Source: CAYWTX01 sp964461295 (GTDB taxonomy: Bacteria; Planctomycetota; Phycisphaerae; SM23-33). From it: a stretch of 12,521 bases of DNA. The notes beneath the pieces were generated by a model. It saw only the letters and a program-made list of their open reading frames with translations, was not told the origin of the DNA and did no database searches. This document shows positions 1 to 7,223 of the stretch, piece after piece. A program made the position numbers and the translations under genes. Within the stretch, counting starts at the first letter, position 1. Every line of letters begins with the position of its first letter. The stretch covers positions 1-12,521 of the forward strand of contig CAYWTX010000721.1 of assembly GCA_964461295.1 (NCBI GenBank). The letters run 5' to 3'.

Positions 1-850
1 CGCGCAGCACGTCGGCGTAGGCGTTGTTGGTGAGGCCCATGTGCGTCAGGGGGTCGCCGGCCAGGCAGTCCATGCCCATCTCCAGCACGATGACCGGCGG
101 GTCGTAGGCCCTGATCAGCGGGGGGACGATGCGGTTGAACACGCGCACGTACGCGTCGTCGTACGTGCCGGGCGGCAGCGGCACGTTCACGGCGAACCCG
201 CGCCCGGGGCCTTCGCCGATCTCGGTCTCGGAGCCCGTGCCGGGGAACAGCAGTTTGCCCGTCTCGTGCAGCGAGATGGTCATCACGTCGCGGCGGTCGT
301 AGAACGCGGCCTGCACGCCGTCGCAGTGGTGGGCGTCGATATCCAGGAACAGCACGCGAGGCAGGTGCTGGCGCAGGCGGAGGCAGGCCAGCACGACGTC
401 GTTGACGTAGCAGAAGCCGCCGGCCCGGGCGGCGTGGGCGTGGTGGTAGCCGCCGGAGGGGTTGAACGCCACTTCGGCCTCGCCGGCCAGGATGAGTTCG
501 GCCGCCTGGATCGACCCGCCGGAAGCGAGGGCGGCGTACTCGTACATGCCGTGAAAGACGGGGCAGTCCTCGGTGCCGATGCCCATGGAGAGCTTCTCGA
601 CGTCCATGTGGCCGCTGGAGGCATCCTCGAGGGCGTCGAGGTATTCGGGAGTGTGGAAGGTTTCGAGGGCCTGCCGCGAAGCGGCGGGGAAGGCCACCTC
701 GCCGCGGCCTGGGACGCCGAGCATGCCCATGGAGAGCAGGACGTTCTTGAGTTTGGCGGCCCGTTCGCTTCGGAAGGGGCAGCCGGGGGGGTACGAATAC
801 CGCTCAAGGTCAGGAGAATGCACGAAAGCCGCCCGCGTCGTATTGGCCAT
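1..850 (-). CDS. Histone deacetylase family / AcuC-like deacetylase, C-terminus off the window
   Basis: Translating 850 down to 1 gives 283 residues of a class I histone deacetylase fold, a zinc-dependent amide hydrolase. In bacteria these are acetoin-utilisation AcuC types (deacetylating acetyl-CoA synthetase) or act on acetylpolyamines. Visible motifs are GGYHHAHAARAGGF (133-146), with the paired active-site His136/His137, and LFLDIDAHHCDGV (167-179). By family knowledge Asp172 and His174 are zinc ligands and Asp170/Asp177 are charge-relay residues. LHETGKLLFPGTG follows (194-206), then GMDCLAGDPL (259-268) with the third zinc ligand Asp261. The catalytic Tyr loop lies beyond the window edge; relatives run about 370-390 residues. 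The start is the only ATG in frame before the stop at 908-910, with a purine-rich AAGGATGAGG upstream. Cys176 replaces the usual Gly of HHGDG. Family assignment is firm; the substrate is unknown. Confidence 0.93.
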   Translation of the reverse strand, partial: MANTTRAAFVHSPDLERYSYPPGCPFRSERAAKLKNVLLSMGMLGVPGRGEVAFPAASRQALETFHTPEYLDALEDASSGHMDVEKLSMGIGTEDCPVFHGMYEYAALASGGSIQAAELILAGEAEVAFNPSGGYHHAHAARAGGFCYVNDVVLACLRLRQHLPRVLFLDIDAHHCDGVQAAFYDRRDVMTISLHETGKLLFPGTGSETEIGEGPGRGFAVNVPLPPGTYDDAYVRVFNRIVPPLIRAYDPPVIVLEMGMDCLAGDPLTHMGLTNNAYADVLR

Positions 851-958
851 GCCGCGACCCGCCTCATCCTTCCGCCACCGGAGAACCCGAACCGCGATGC
901 GGAGATTCTAGCCGCGACGCACAGGAATTCGAGCGCCAACTGGCAAAGGCGCACTGCC

Positions 959-1675
959 TCAGTAGTCGAGTTTCATGGGCAGGTTGTGCTCGACGCTCTG
1001 CCGGGCGAGGTATCGGAGGATGGAGTAGCCGTACCGGGCCTTGGTTTCCAGCGGGGCGGTCTGTGAATCGGGGCAGGCCTTCCGCCAATCGCCGATGGTT
1101 TCCTCGTCGGCCCGCCAGGTTCGTTCGTTCAGTTCGGTCAGTTCCTCCAGCAGGCGGATGGAGGAGCCGAACTGCATCGCCTGGCCGGTGGGGCCCATGG
1201 CCTGGAAGCCGAAGTCGAATTCGCAGGGCAGCCAGAGCTCGATGCCGCGGAGCAGGTTGGGATAGCCGGATTGAAAATCCTCGGCGTTGCTCGCCTTGTA
1301 GGCCGGGTCGTCGCTGAAGGATTCGGGGGCCTTCTCGGGGCGTTCGAGGCCGGGATGCTCGTCATAGGCGGCCCAGAGGCACAGGGCGCCGTAGCAGTCC
1401 CAGGCGGGCTTGTCGGTGAAGAAGGGGGCCTCGATGCTCTCGTTCCAGGCGAGGGGGGGCTGCTCGGCGTCGGCGAGGGCCTCGTTGAGCTTCTGCCGCC
1501 AGAGCAGGACGAGTTCCTGGATCTCGGACGGCGGGGGGCGCGTGCCGTCGTCGGGCCCCGAGGGGCGGAGGATCTGGCAGACCATTCCCTGCTCGCGGGC
1601 GGCGCGCTGGACGACCGTCTCCCAATCGCCCGCGTAGTAGCGGGTCAGCGAGCCGACGTAGATGTCAAGGCCCAT
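959..1675 (-). CDS. Uncharacterised 238-residue protein beginning MGLDIYVGSLTRYY
   Basis: This is a soluble, acidic, Trp/Tyr-rich protein of 238 residues. It has no signal peptide, membrane segment or catalytic motif that I can identify. The N-terminus MGLDIYVGSLTRYYAGDWET resembles a widespread group of uncharacterised bacterial proteins that open with the same MGLDIYVG block (recollection, not a search). The centre has a run of aromatic and acidic residues (WDCYGALCLWAAYDEHP) and the C-terminus is YGYSILRYLARQSVEHNLPMKLDY-like. The ATG at 1675 is preceded about 9 nt upstream by AAGGA, which supports the start. It ends 108 bp before the deacetylase start on the same strand, so the two could share a transcript. 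An immunity-type or stress role is possible but nothing in the sequence shows it. Confidence 0.85.
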   Translation of the reverse strand: MGLDIYVGSLTRYYAGDWETVVQRAAREQGMVCQILRPSGPDDGTRPPPSEIQELVLLWRQKLNEALADAEQPPLAWNESIEAPFFTDKPAWDCYGALCLWAAYDEHPGLERPEKAPESFSDDPAYKASNAEDFQSGYPNLLRGIELWLPCEFDFGFQAMGPTGQAMQFGSSIRLLEELTELNERTWRADEETIGDWRKACPDSQTAPLETKARYGYSILRYLARQSVEHNLPMKLDY

Positions 1676-1703
1676 GGGGCGTGTCCTTGTCTCTTGCGGA
1701 AGG

Positions 1704-1848
1704 GACGGAGCCGGGCCGTGCCGGCCCGGTTGCCTTCGAACATCGCGTCACATCCGAACGCGCAGGCCGGCGAACGGCGCCGCATCCGGACGCTCGCGGC
1801 AGCGGTCCCACATTCGAGGCCAACCGGCTCGACACGAGCCGGCTCCGT
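1704..1848. repeat. Inverted pair of REP-like hairpin elements (BIME-like)
   Basis: Two related palindromes face each other in the gap between ilvC and the 238-residue gene. The left one, on the plus strand, is ACGGAG (1705-1710), then an 8-bp perfect stem CCGGGCCG/CGGCCCGG (1711-1718 and 1722-1729) with loop TGC, then TTGCCTTCGAA. The right one, read on the minus strand from 1848 to 1811, is ACGGAG, stem CCGGCTCG/CGAGCCGG with loop TGT, then TTGGCCTCGAATG. Flanks and loop are conserved, and the stem differs by paired changes. The right copy continues into GGGACCGCT, which also follows the stem in the tandem array at 9731-10192, so both belong to one family. The pair lies downstream of ilvC and could end or protect its mRNA; that is inference. 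Confidence 0.8.
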
Positions 1849-1877
1849 GGATCTGGCGCAGTGGGCTGCCTTGTCCT

Positions 1878-2975
1878 CTACGCCGAGCGCCCGCCGACGC
1901 CCTTGGTGGCGGCGGTGACTTTGCGGGCCTTTTCCTTCGGGCGCAGCGAGCGGGTGGCGGCCCCGGCGCGCCACATCTCGCTGTCGCGGATGGCGGCGAG
2001 TTCCTTGGCCAGTTGCTGCTGGTAGTCGGCCTTGCCGCAGACGGTGAGGACGCGGCGTGTTTCGCGGCCGTCGGCGACTCGCTTGTAGAGGTCCTGGAAG
2101 ACCGGCAGAACGGCCTTCTTGAACTTGGGCTTCCAGTCCAGGGCGCCGCGCTGGGCGGTGGCGGAACAGTTGGAGTACATCCAGTCCATTCCGTTCTCGT
2201 CGACGAGGCGGATGAGGCTCTGGGTGAGTTCCTCGACGGTCTCGTTGAAGGCCTCGGAGGGGCTGTGGCCGTTCTTGCGGAGGGTGTCGTACTGGGCTTC
2301 CATCACGCCGGCCAGGGCGCCCATGAGGATGCCGCGCTCGCCGGTGAGGTCGCTGTACACTTCCTGCTGGAACGTCGTGGGGAACAGGTAGCCGCTGCCG
2401 ACGGCGATGCCGACGGCGATGCAGCGCTGGGTTGCGCGGCCGGTGAAGTCCTGCTCGACGGCGAAGGAGCTGTTGATGCCCGCGCCGGAGAGGAAGTTCC
2501 GGCGGACGCTGGTGCCGGAGCCCTTGGGGGCGACGAGGATGACGTCGACGTTCTTGGGCGGGATGACCTTGGTCTGCTTGCGGTAGACGATGGAGAAGCC
2601 GTGGCTGAAGTACAGCGCGTCGCCGGGCTTGAGGCAGGCCTTGATGGTCGGCCAGATGGCCTTCTGCGCGGCGTCGGAGACGAGCATCTGGACGATGGTG
2701 CCGCGGCGAGCGGCCTCGTCGATGTCGAAGAGGGTCTTGCCGGGCTTCCAGCCATCGGCGACGGCGCGGTCCCAGTCGCGTTTGAACTTGGGGCTCTGGC
2801 CGACGATGACGTTGAAGCCGTTGTCCTTCATGTTGAGGGCCTGTGCGGGGCCTTGTACGCCGTAACCGATGACGGCGATGGTCTCGTTCTTGAGCACCTG
2901 CCGTGCCTTGGCGAGGGGGAACTCCGCGCGGGTGATGACTTCTTCCTTGACGCCGCCGAAATCGATAAGTGCCAT
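1878..2975 (-). CDS. ilvC: Ketol-acid reductoisomerase (NADP+), class I length
   Basis: This enzyme converts acetolactate or acetohydroxybutyrate to the dihydroxy acid in valine/isoleucine/leucine synthesis, using Mg2+ and NADPH in the cytosol. The protein has 365 residues. It carries the Rossmann motif IGYGVQG (36-42), FSHGF with the conserved His125, VAPKGSG (148-154), and DLTGERG with metal-binding Asp209/Glu213. FNETVEELTQS follows with Glu245/Glu249, then NCSATAQRG (269-277). There is one C-terminal knotted domain, so it is not the duplicated enterobacterial class II form. The sequence recalls Bacteroidetes-type KARI (recollection). The last roughly 20 residues (KEKARKVTAATKGVGGRSA) are a basic tail beyond the usual end. 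AAGGAG lies 8 nt before the ATG. No ilvB/ilvN or leu genes are adjacent, and no T-box or leader peptide is apparent. Confidence 0.97.
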   Translation of the reverse strand: MALIDFGGVKEEVITRAEFPLAKARQVLKNETIAVIGYGVQGPAQALNMKDNGFNVIVGQSPKFKRDWDRAVADGWKPGKTLFDIDEAARRGTIVQMLVSDAAQKAIWPTIKACLKPGDALYFSHGFSIVYRKQTKVIPPKNVDVILVAPKGSGTSVRRNFLSGAGINSSFAVEQDFTGRATQRCIAVGIAVGSGYLFPTTFQQEVYSDLTGERGILMGALAGVMEAQYDTLRKNGHSPSEAFNETVEELTQSLIRLVDENGMDWMYSNCSATAQRGALDWKPKFKKAVLPVFQDLYKRVADGRETRRVLTVCGKADYQQQLAKELAAIRDSEMWRAGAATRSLRPKEKARKVTAATKGVGGRSA

Positions 2976-3052
2976 TGCCGGTTCTCCTTGCCGCGTGCGC
3001 CGCTGGCAGCGTGCGCCGGGGACTGAAAAGCGTTGTGCCCAGGGAATTGCGT

Positions 3053-3082
3053 ATTCTTACGAGAAACCGCCCGTCGCGTCAA
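3053..3082 (-). promoter_or_regulatory. Candidate sigma70-type promoter of ilvC
   Basis: On the minus strand TTGACG (plus coordinates 3077-3082) is followed after 18 bp by AAGAAT (3053-3058). This gives five of six -35 consensus bases and four of six -10 consensus bases. Transcription would start near 3045, leaving a leader of about 70 nt before the ilvC ATG. It is the least GC-rich patch in the gap. This is seen by eye only; no experimental or comparative support. Confidence 0.4.
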
Positions 3083-3219
3083 TCGCGGAGTTGCGGATTG
3101 GGGATTCGCAGGAAACGGTCCTCCTCCGCGCGAGAATGGTCGGGGTCGTACTTCGTGACCGATAGCCTGTCCGCAAAGACGGTGAACGCCTCATGTGGGC
3201 TTCGCGACGAACGGTGGGC
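3079..3219 (-). pseudogene. Decayed fragment resembling a BrnT-family toxin
   Basis: The 310-bp gap between ilvC and priA contains a minus-strand stretch reading HEAFTVFADRLSV followed by TKYDPDHSRAEEDRFLRI, ending at TGA (3079-3081). From family knowledge, BrnT ribonuclease toxins carry in mid-protein a block of the type SFEEAxxVFxDPLxLTxxDPDHSxxEERF, followed by a GRLLVV strand and an IRIISAR strand. The middle block is matched here. The N-terminal WDPxK start and the C-terminal IRIISAR part are absent, and no BrnA antitoxin follows. The frame is open up to an ATG at 3276, which would give a 65-residue product, but the first 20 or so residues are low-complexity and overlap a dispersed repeat. 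A remnant is more likely than a live gene. The resemblance is by eye and needs a profile search. Confidence 0.5.
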
Positions 3220-3253
3220 GCGCCGGCCGCGTCCGTTGGGGCCCGGAAGGGGG

Positions 3254-3275
3254 GATCGCGATCGGCCTGTTCCCA
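3254..3275. repeat. Short dispersed repeat (GATCGnGATCGGCC type), copy 1
   Basis: GATCGCGATCGGCCTGTTCC at this site matches GATCGTGATCGGCCGTTTCC at 8931 with three differences. Its first ten bases form the palindrome CGATCGCG/GATCGCGATC. It lies 11 bp past the priA stop, as the other copy lies at the stop of the phosphoesterase gene. Both copies are therefore just after 3' ends. Confidence 0.5.
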
Positions 3276-3285
3276 TCTCGTCTCT

Positions 3286-5601
3286 CTACATCAGGTTCAC
3301 CGGGTCGACGTCGGCGATCACTTCGGCCTTGATGTCGCGGAGGATGGCGGCCATGCGGCCGACCACGGCGTTCTGGACGACGCCGGGGGTTTTGGTGAAC
3401 AGGAGGATCTGGAAGCGGAACTGGCCGCGGATCTTCTTTACGCCGGCGGGGTCGGGCCCCCAGAACTTCACGTCGCGCGGCAGCAGGGGGCGCAGGGCGG
3501 CCGCCAGGGCCTCGGCCGCCTCCATGGCCTTGTCGCCCTTGGCGTGGCGGATGAGGAACCGCACCAGCCGCCAGTAGGGCGGCATGTGGGCCTGCTGGCG
3601 GAGCGGCAGTTCCCAGGCCGCGAAGCTCGCGTAATCGTGCCGGGCGGCGTAGCGGATCGACGGCTCGTCCTCGTTGAGCGTCTGGACGATCACCTCGCCG
3701 GGCAGGTCGGCCCGCCCGGCCCGCCCGGCCACCTGCACGATGAGCTGGAACGTGCGCTCCGACGCGCGGAAGTCGGGGATCGTCAGCGACGTGTCGGCCG
3801 AGACGACGCCCACCAGCGACACGCGGGGGAAGTCGAGTCCCTTGCCGACCATCTGGGTGCCCAGGAGGATGTCGAGTTCGCCGGCGGCGAAGGCATCGAA
3901 CACCTTTCGGAACTGCCGCGGGCTGGTCATCGTGTCGCTGTCCATGCGGGCGGTCCTGGCGGTGGGGAACTTGCGGGCCAGTTCGCCCTCGATCCGCTGG
4001 ATGCCCAGGCCGAACAGCAGCAGCTTGCCTCCGCAGGCGGGGCACTTGTCCGGCAGCGTGCGGGTGTCCTGGCAGTAGTGGCACATGCACAGTTGCGTGG
4101 CCTGGTGGAACACGAGCGTGCGCGTGCAGTTGTCGCAGTCGTAGGTCCACTTGCACGACGGGCAGAACACGTAGCTGGCGTAGCCGCGGCGGTTCATCAG
4201 CAGGATGACCTGCTCGCCGCGGTCCAGCACGCCGGCGATGCGGTGCGTCAGCGTCGCGCCGATGAGTTCCAGGTGCTTGGCCTGGCGGTCCATCTCCGAT
4301 CGCAGGTTCACCACGTGCAGCGTGGGCATGGGCAGGCCGCGGACGCGCCGCGGCAGCTTCAGGATCGCATACCGCCCCGTCGATGCGTTGTGCAGGCTTT
4401 CCAGCGACGGCGTGGCCGAGCCGAGCAGCACGGGCACGGCGGCGAGTTGACCGCGTTTGACGGCCACGTCGCGGGCGTGATAGCGGGGGGCGTTGTCCTG
4501 CTTGTAGCTGCCCTCGTGTTCCTCGTCGACGATGATGAGCCCGAGCCTGCGGGCCGGGGCGAACACGGCGCTTCGCGGCCCGACGACCACGGCGGCGTGC
4601 CCCTGGCGAATCTGGTCGTGGTAGAACGCCCGCTCGGTCGCGGTGAGGGCGCTGTGCAGGACGGCCACGCGGGGCAGGCGCTTCAGCAGGCGCTGGAGCG
4701 TCTGCGTGGCCAGCGCGATCTCCGGCACGAGGAGCATCGCCTGCCGCCCGGCGTCGATCACCTGGCGCACCGCGCGCACGTAGACTTCGGTCTTGCCGCT
4801 TCCGGTCACGCCGTGCAGCAGCGTGACGCTGAACCGCGGCGGCTCGAGCTTGGGCGTCAGGGCGGCCATCGCGGCCTGCTGGTCGGCGTTGAGGTCGAAG
4901 GGGTCGCCCTCGGCGCTGGTGTTCAGTTCGGGCAGTTTCACGGGGCGCATCGCCACGCCGATAAGCCCGCGCGTGCGGAGGCGGGTGATGGTTTCGGCGT
5001 TGGCGGCCGCGTGGAGGCGCAGGTGTTCGGTGGTGAGTTCGCCGACGCCCTGTCGCTTGGCTTCGAGCAGTTCGTCGAGCACCTGGCGCTGCTTGGCGCC
5101 GAGGTTGCCGGGCCATTCGTGGCGGTGCTCGGCAAGCAGCGAGGCGACGGCCTCCTGCTTGGGCGGGCGGATGCCGACGGCCGAGGGGACCATGGCGGCC
5201 AGCGTCATGCCCAGCGGCGTGAGGTAGTAGTGGCGGATCCAGTGGGCGAGTTGCCAGAGGGTTTCGTCGAGTTGGCTTTCGGAATCGACGGCCGCGGCGA
5301 CCCGCTTGAGCGGGTGCGGGCCCGGCGAGCGTGCGGCGTCGACGATGAATCCGAGGATGGGCTTGCGGCTGTGGCCAAAGGGAACGCGGACGCGCTGGCC
5401 GACGAACGGCTCGCCGTAGGCGTCCGGCCAGAGGTAGTCGAAGTCGCCCCAGACGTTGGCGTTGACGGCCACGCCGACGATGCGGGCCCCGGGCGGGGGG
5501 ACGGCGGCGGGGGCGGCGGCGCCGCCATGGCCGGTGGCGTCCGTGCCGGTCCCATCGAGTTCGGGCTCGATGGGTTCAGGTTCTTCGAACAGTTTTCCCA
5601 C
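3286..5601 (-). CDS. priA: Primosomal protein N' (replication restart helicase PriA)
   Basis: PriA is a superfamily 2 3'-5' DNA helicase that recognises stalled forks and reloads the replicative helicase. The 771-residue product has a fork-binding N-terminal domain from about 40 (ARIVGVAVNANVWGDFDYLWP). Walker A GVTGSGKTEVY is at 264-274, LLVPEIALATQ at 290-300 and the DEEH box at 359-362. GSATPS is at 394-399 and MNRRGYA at 469-475. The eight zinc-binding cysteines are 480, 483, 489, 492, 507, 510, 520 and 523. These have the same spacing as in the E. coli protein. GTQMVGKGLDFP (581-592) and QVAGRAGR (623-630) follow. The predicted start is GTG at 5601: no ATG is available in frame before the upstream TAG at 5635-5637, and no good ribosome site is visible. 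Residues 1-39 are an acidic then Ala/Pro-rich extension. All helicase and metal residues are intact. Confidence 0.97.
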   Translation of the reverse strand: MGKLFEEPEPIEPELDGTGTDATGHGGAAAPAAVPPPGARIVGVAVNANVWGDFDYLWPDAYGEPFVGQRVRVPFGHSRKPILGFIVDAARSPGPHPLKRVAAAVDSESQLDETLWQLAHWIRHYYLTPLGMTLAAMVPSAVGIRPPKQEAVASLLAEHRHEWPGNLGAKQRQVLDELLEAKRQGVGELTTEHLRLHAAANAETITRLRTRGLIGVAMRPVKLPELNTSAEGDPFDLNADQQAAMAALTPKLEPPRFSVTLLHGVTGSGKTEVYVRAVRQVIDAGRQAMLLVPEIALATQTLQRLLKRLPRVAVLHSALTATERAFYHDQIRQGHAAVVVGPRSAVFAPARRLGLIIVDEEHEGSYKQDNAPRYHARDVAVKRGQLAAVPVLLGSATPSLESLHNASTGRYAILKLPRRVRGLPMPTLHVVNLRSEMDRQAKHLELIGATLTHRIAGVLDRGEQVILLMNRRGYASYVFCPSCKWTYDCDNCTRTLVFHQATQLCMCHYCQDTRTLPDKCPACGGKLLLFGLGIQRIEGELARKFPTARTARMDSDTMTSPRQFRKVFDAFAAGELDILLGTQMVGKGLDFPRVSLVGVVSADTSLTIPDFRASERTFQLIVQVAGRAGRADLPGEVIVQTLNEDEPSIRYAARHDYASFAAWELPLRQQAHMPPYWRLVRFLIRHAKGDKAMEAAEALAAALRPLLPRDVKFWGPDPAGVKKIRGQFRFQILLFTKTPGVVQNAVVGRMAAILRDIKAEVIADVDPVNLM

Positions 5602-5653
5602 GGCGGGGATGGTACACCGGCGGGCGAGGGGTTGCTACGGCGCGAGGGTGCAA

Positions 5654-5757
5654 AGAGACCACGAATTACACGGATGAAGACGAACTACACGAAGAGAAGA
5701 GAATCTCCTCTTTTCCATTCGTGCAATTCGTCTTCATTCGTGCAATTCGTGGTCTCT
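5654..5757. repeat. Long near-palindrome between priA and purB
   Basis: The arms 5654-5693 and 5718-5757 are inverted copies of about 40 nt with four mismatches (AGAGACCACGAATT.CACG, then ATGAAGACGAA and CACGAA). They enclose an AGAAGAGAA/TCTCCTCTTTT centre that can extend the stem. Inside each arm the words ACGAATTACACG and ACGAACTACACG repeat about every 18 nt. The element is much less GC-rich than its surroundings and fills most of the gap between the purB stop and the priA start. It recalls ACGAATT-type dispersed repeats I associate with planctomycete genomes (recollection). A hairpin of this size on the minus-strand transcript could act as an end or processing signal; that is inference. 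Confidence 0.85.
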
Positions 5758-5783
5758 TGTACTCGCACGCGGAACGGCGCTAC

Positions 5784-7217
5784 TTACACCTTGAGGTCCG
5801 CCGCCTGCTTCAGGGCGTCGCGGTAGCGGCGGCGGACGGGCTCGACCTGCTCGGCAAGGAACTCGTCCACCTGCCGCGGCGCGCGGCCGACGAACCTGTG
5901 CGGTTCCAGCGACGCCGCGAGGTCCACCTTCGCGAAGGCTGGGTCGGCCTTCAGGCGGTCGATCAGGTCGTTGGGCCGGCCGTGAATCTTGACCTGCTCG
6001 GCCGCGGCGAGGCTGTGGCGGCGGATGCGTTCGTGGAGGTCCTGGCGGTCGCCGCCGGCCTTCACCGCGGCCATCAGCACGTTCTCGGTGGCCATGAAGG
6101 GCAGTTCGGCGGCGACGCCGGCGGCGATGACGGCCGGGTAGACCACCAGCCCGCGAGCGACGTTCAGCGTGATCAGGAGGATGGCGTCGGCGGCCAGGAA
6201 CGCCTCGCTCATGGCGAGGCGTTTGTTGGCCGAGTCGTCCAGGGTGCGTTCGAGCCACTGCTCTGCCGCGGTGTGCAGCGGGCTGAGCGAGATGTCCATG
6301 AGGAAGCGGGCGATGGCGGTCGCCCGCTCGCAGCGCATCGGGTTGCGTTTGTACGCCATGGCCGAGGAACCCACCTGGGTGCTCTCGAGGGGCTCCTCGA
6401 TTTCCTTGCGGTGGGCCAGCAGGCGGATGTCGTTGCAGAACTTGTGGACCGAGGCCCCGATGCCCGCCAGCGAGGCCGCCACGGCCGCGTCGATCTTGCG
6501 GCTGTAGGTCTGGCTGGTGATGCAGGCGGGGCGGTCGAAGCCGAATCGCTGGGCGACCATTCGGTCGAGCTGGAGTACCTTCTCGTGGTCGCCGTCGAAC
6601 AGCTCGAGGAAACTCGCCTGCGTGCCCGTGGTGCCCTTGACGCCGCGGAACTCCAGCCGCGTGACGCGGTGCTCGAGCTCGATCAGGTCTCGCACGAAGT
6701 CCGCCGCCCACAGGGCGGCCCGCTTGCCCACGGTGGTGAGCTGCGCCGGCTGGAAGTGCGTGAACGCCAGGCAGGGCAGGCTACGGTGCTCGGCGGCGAA
6801 CGTGGACAGGGCGTCGATGACGGCCGCCAGGCGCCCCAGCAGGAGCCGCATGCCTTCGCGCATGACGATGGCGTCGGTGTTGCAGTTGACGAACTGGCTG
6901 GTGGCGCCGAGGTGGATGATCGGCCGGGCGGCTGGGGCGACGTCGCCGAAGGCGTGGATGTGGGCCATCACGTCGTGGCGAAGCTTCTTCTCGTGCTCGG
7001 CCGCGTTGGCGAAATCGATGTCGTCCAGGTGCTCGCGCATCTGGGCGATCTGCTGGTCGGAGATGTCCAGGCCGAGGTGTTTCTCGCACTCGGCCAGGGC
7101 CAACCACAGGCGCCGCCAGGTGGAGATGCGCCGCTGCTCGCCGAACAGTTCGCGCATTTCGCGGCTGGCGTAGCGGGTCTCCAGCGGGCTGACGTATGTG
7201 CGATAGCGGTCGTCCAT
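5784..7217 (-). CDS. purB: Adenylosuccinate lyase, animal-like subtype
   Basis: This enzyme splits fumarate from SAICAR and from adenylosuccinate, two steps of purine synthesis, as a cytosolic homotetramer. The product has 477 residues, near the human enzyme's 484. Motifs in order: TRYASREM (15-22), HLGATSQFVNCNTD (102-115), and THFQPAQLTTVGKR (153-166), in which His154 is the expected catalytic histidine. RGVKGTTGTQASFLELFDGD (191-210) follows, then the mobile-loop signature GSSAMAYKRNPMRCE (283-297) with the catalytic Ser284/285 pair. THFQPAQLTTVGKR and RGVKGTTGTQASF are almost as in animal ADSL and differ from the shorter Bacillus-type PurB. The open frame continues 71 codons upstream, but those codons translate repeat DNA. 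MDDRYRTYVSPLETRY at 7217 is the natural N-terminus. No Shine-Dalgarno precedes it; the leader is made of a short repeat. Confidence 0.96.
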   Translation of the reverse strand: MDDRYRTYVSPLETRYASREMRELFGEQRRISTWRRLWLALAECEKHLGLDISDQQIAQMREHLDDIDFANAAEHEKKLRHDVMAHIHAFGDVAPAARPIIHLGATSQFVNCNTDAIVMREGMRLLLGRLAAVIDALSTFAAEHRSLPCLAFTHFQPAQLTTVGKRAALWAADFVRDLIELEHRVTRLEFRGVKGTTGTQASFLELFDGDHEKVLQLDRMVAQRFGFDRPACITSQTYSRKIDAAVAASLAGIGASVHKFCNDIRLLAHRKEIEEPLESTQVGSSAMAYKRNPMRCERATAIARFLMDISLSPLHTAAEQWLERTLDDSANKRLAMSEAFLAADAILLITLNVARGLVVYPAVIAAGVAAELPFMATENVLMAAVKAGGDRQDLHERIRRHSLAAAEQVKIHGRPNDLIDRLKADPAFAKVDLAASLEPHRFVGRAPRQVDEFLAEQVEPVRRRYRDALKQAADLKV

Positions 7218-7223
7218 GGGAGT

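Noticed and set aside
283..954. Minus-strand 223-codon frame overlapping the deacetylase.
   Set aside because: Ser/Pro/Thr-rich +1 reading of the deacetylase gene; it ends in the middle of that gene.
41..1066. Plus-strand 341-codon open frame opposite the deacetylase.
   Set aside because: Antisense to clear deacetylase motifs, low-complexity Val/Gly/Ala/His composition.
2976..3052. T-box, attenuator or leader peptide before ilvC.
   Set aside because: No run of Val/Leu/Ile codons, no T-box sequence and no terminator-like alternative hairpin could be found in the leader.
3191..5116. Minus-strand 641-codon open frame overlapping priA.
   Set aside because: Arg/Pro/Ala-rich frame-shifted reading of priA with no motifs, whereas the other frame has every PriA motif.
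3193..5826. Plus-strand 877-codon open frame opposite priA.
   Set aside because: Antisense of a complete priA, His/Gly/Val-rich with no recognisable domain. High GC keeps such frames open.
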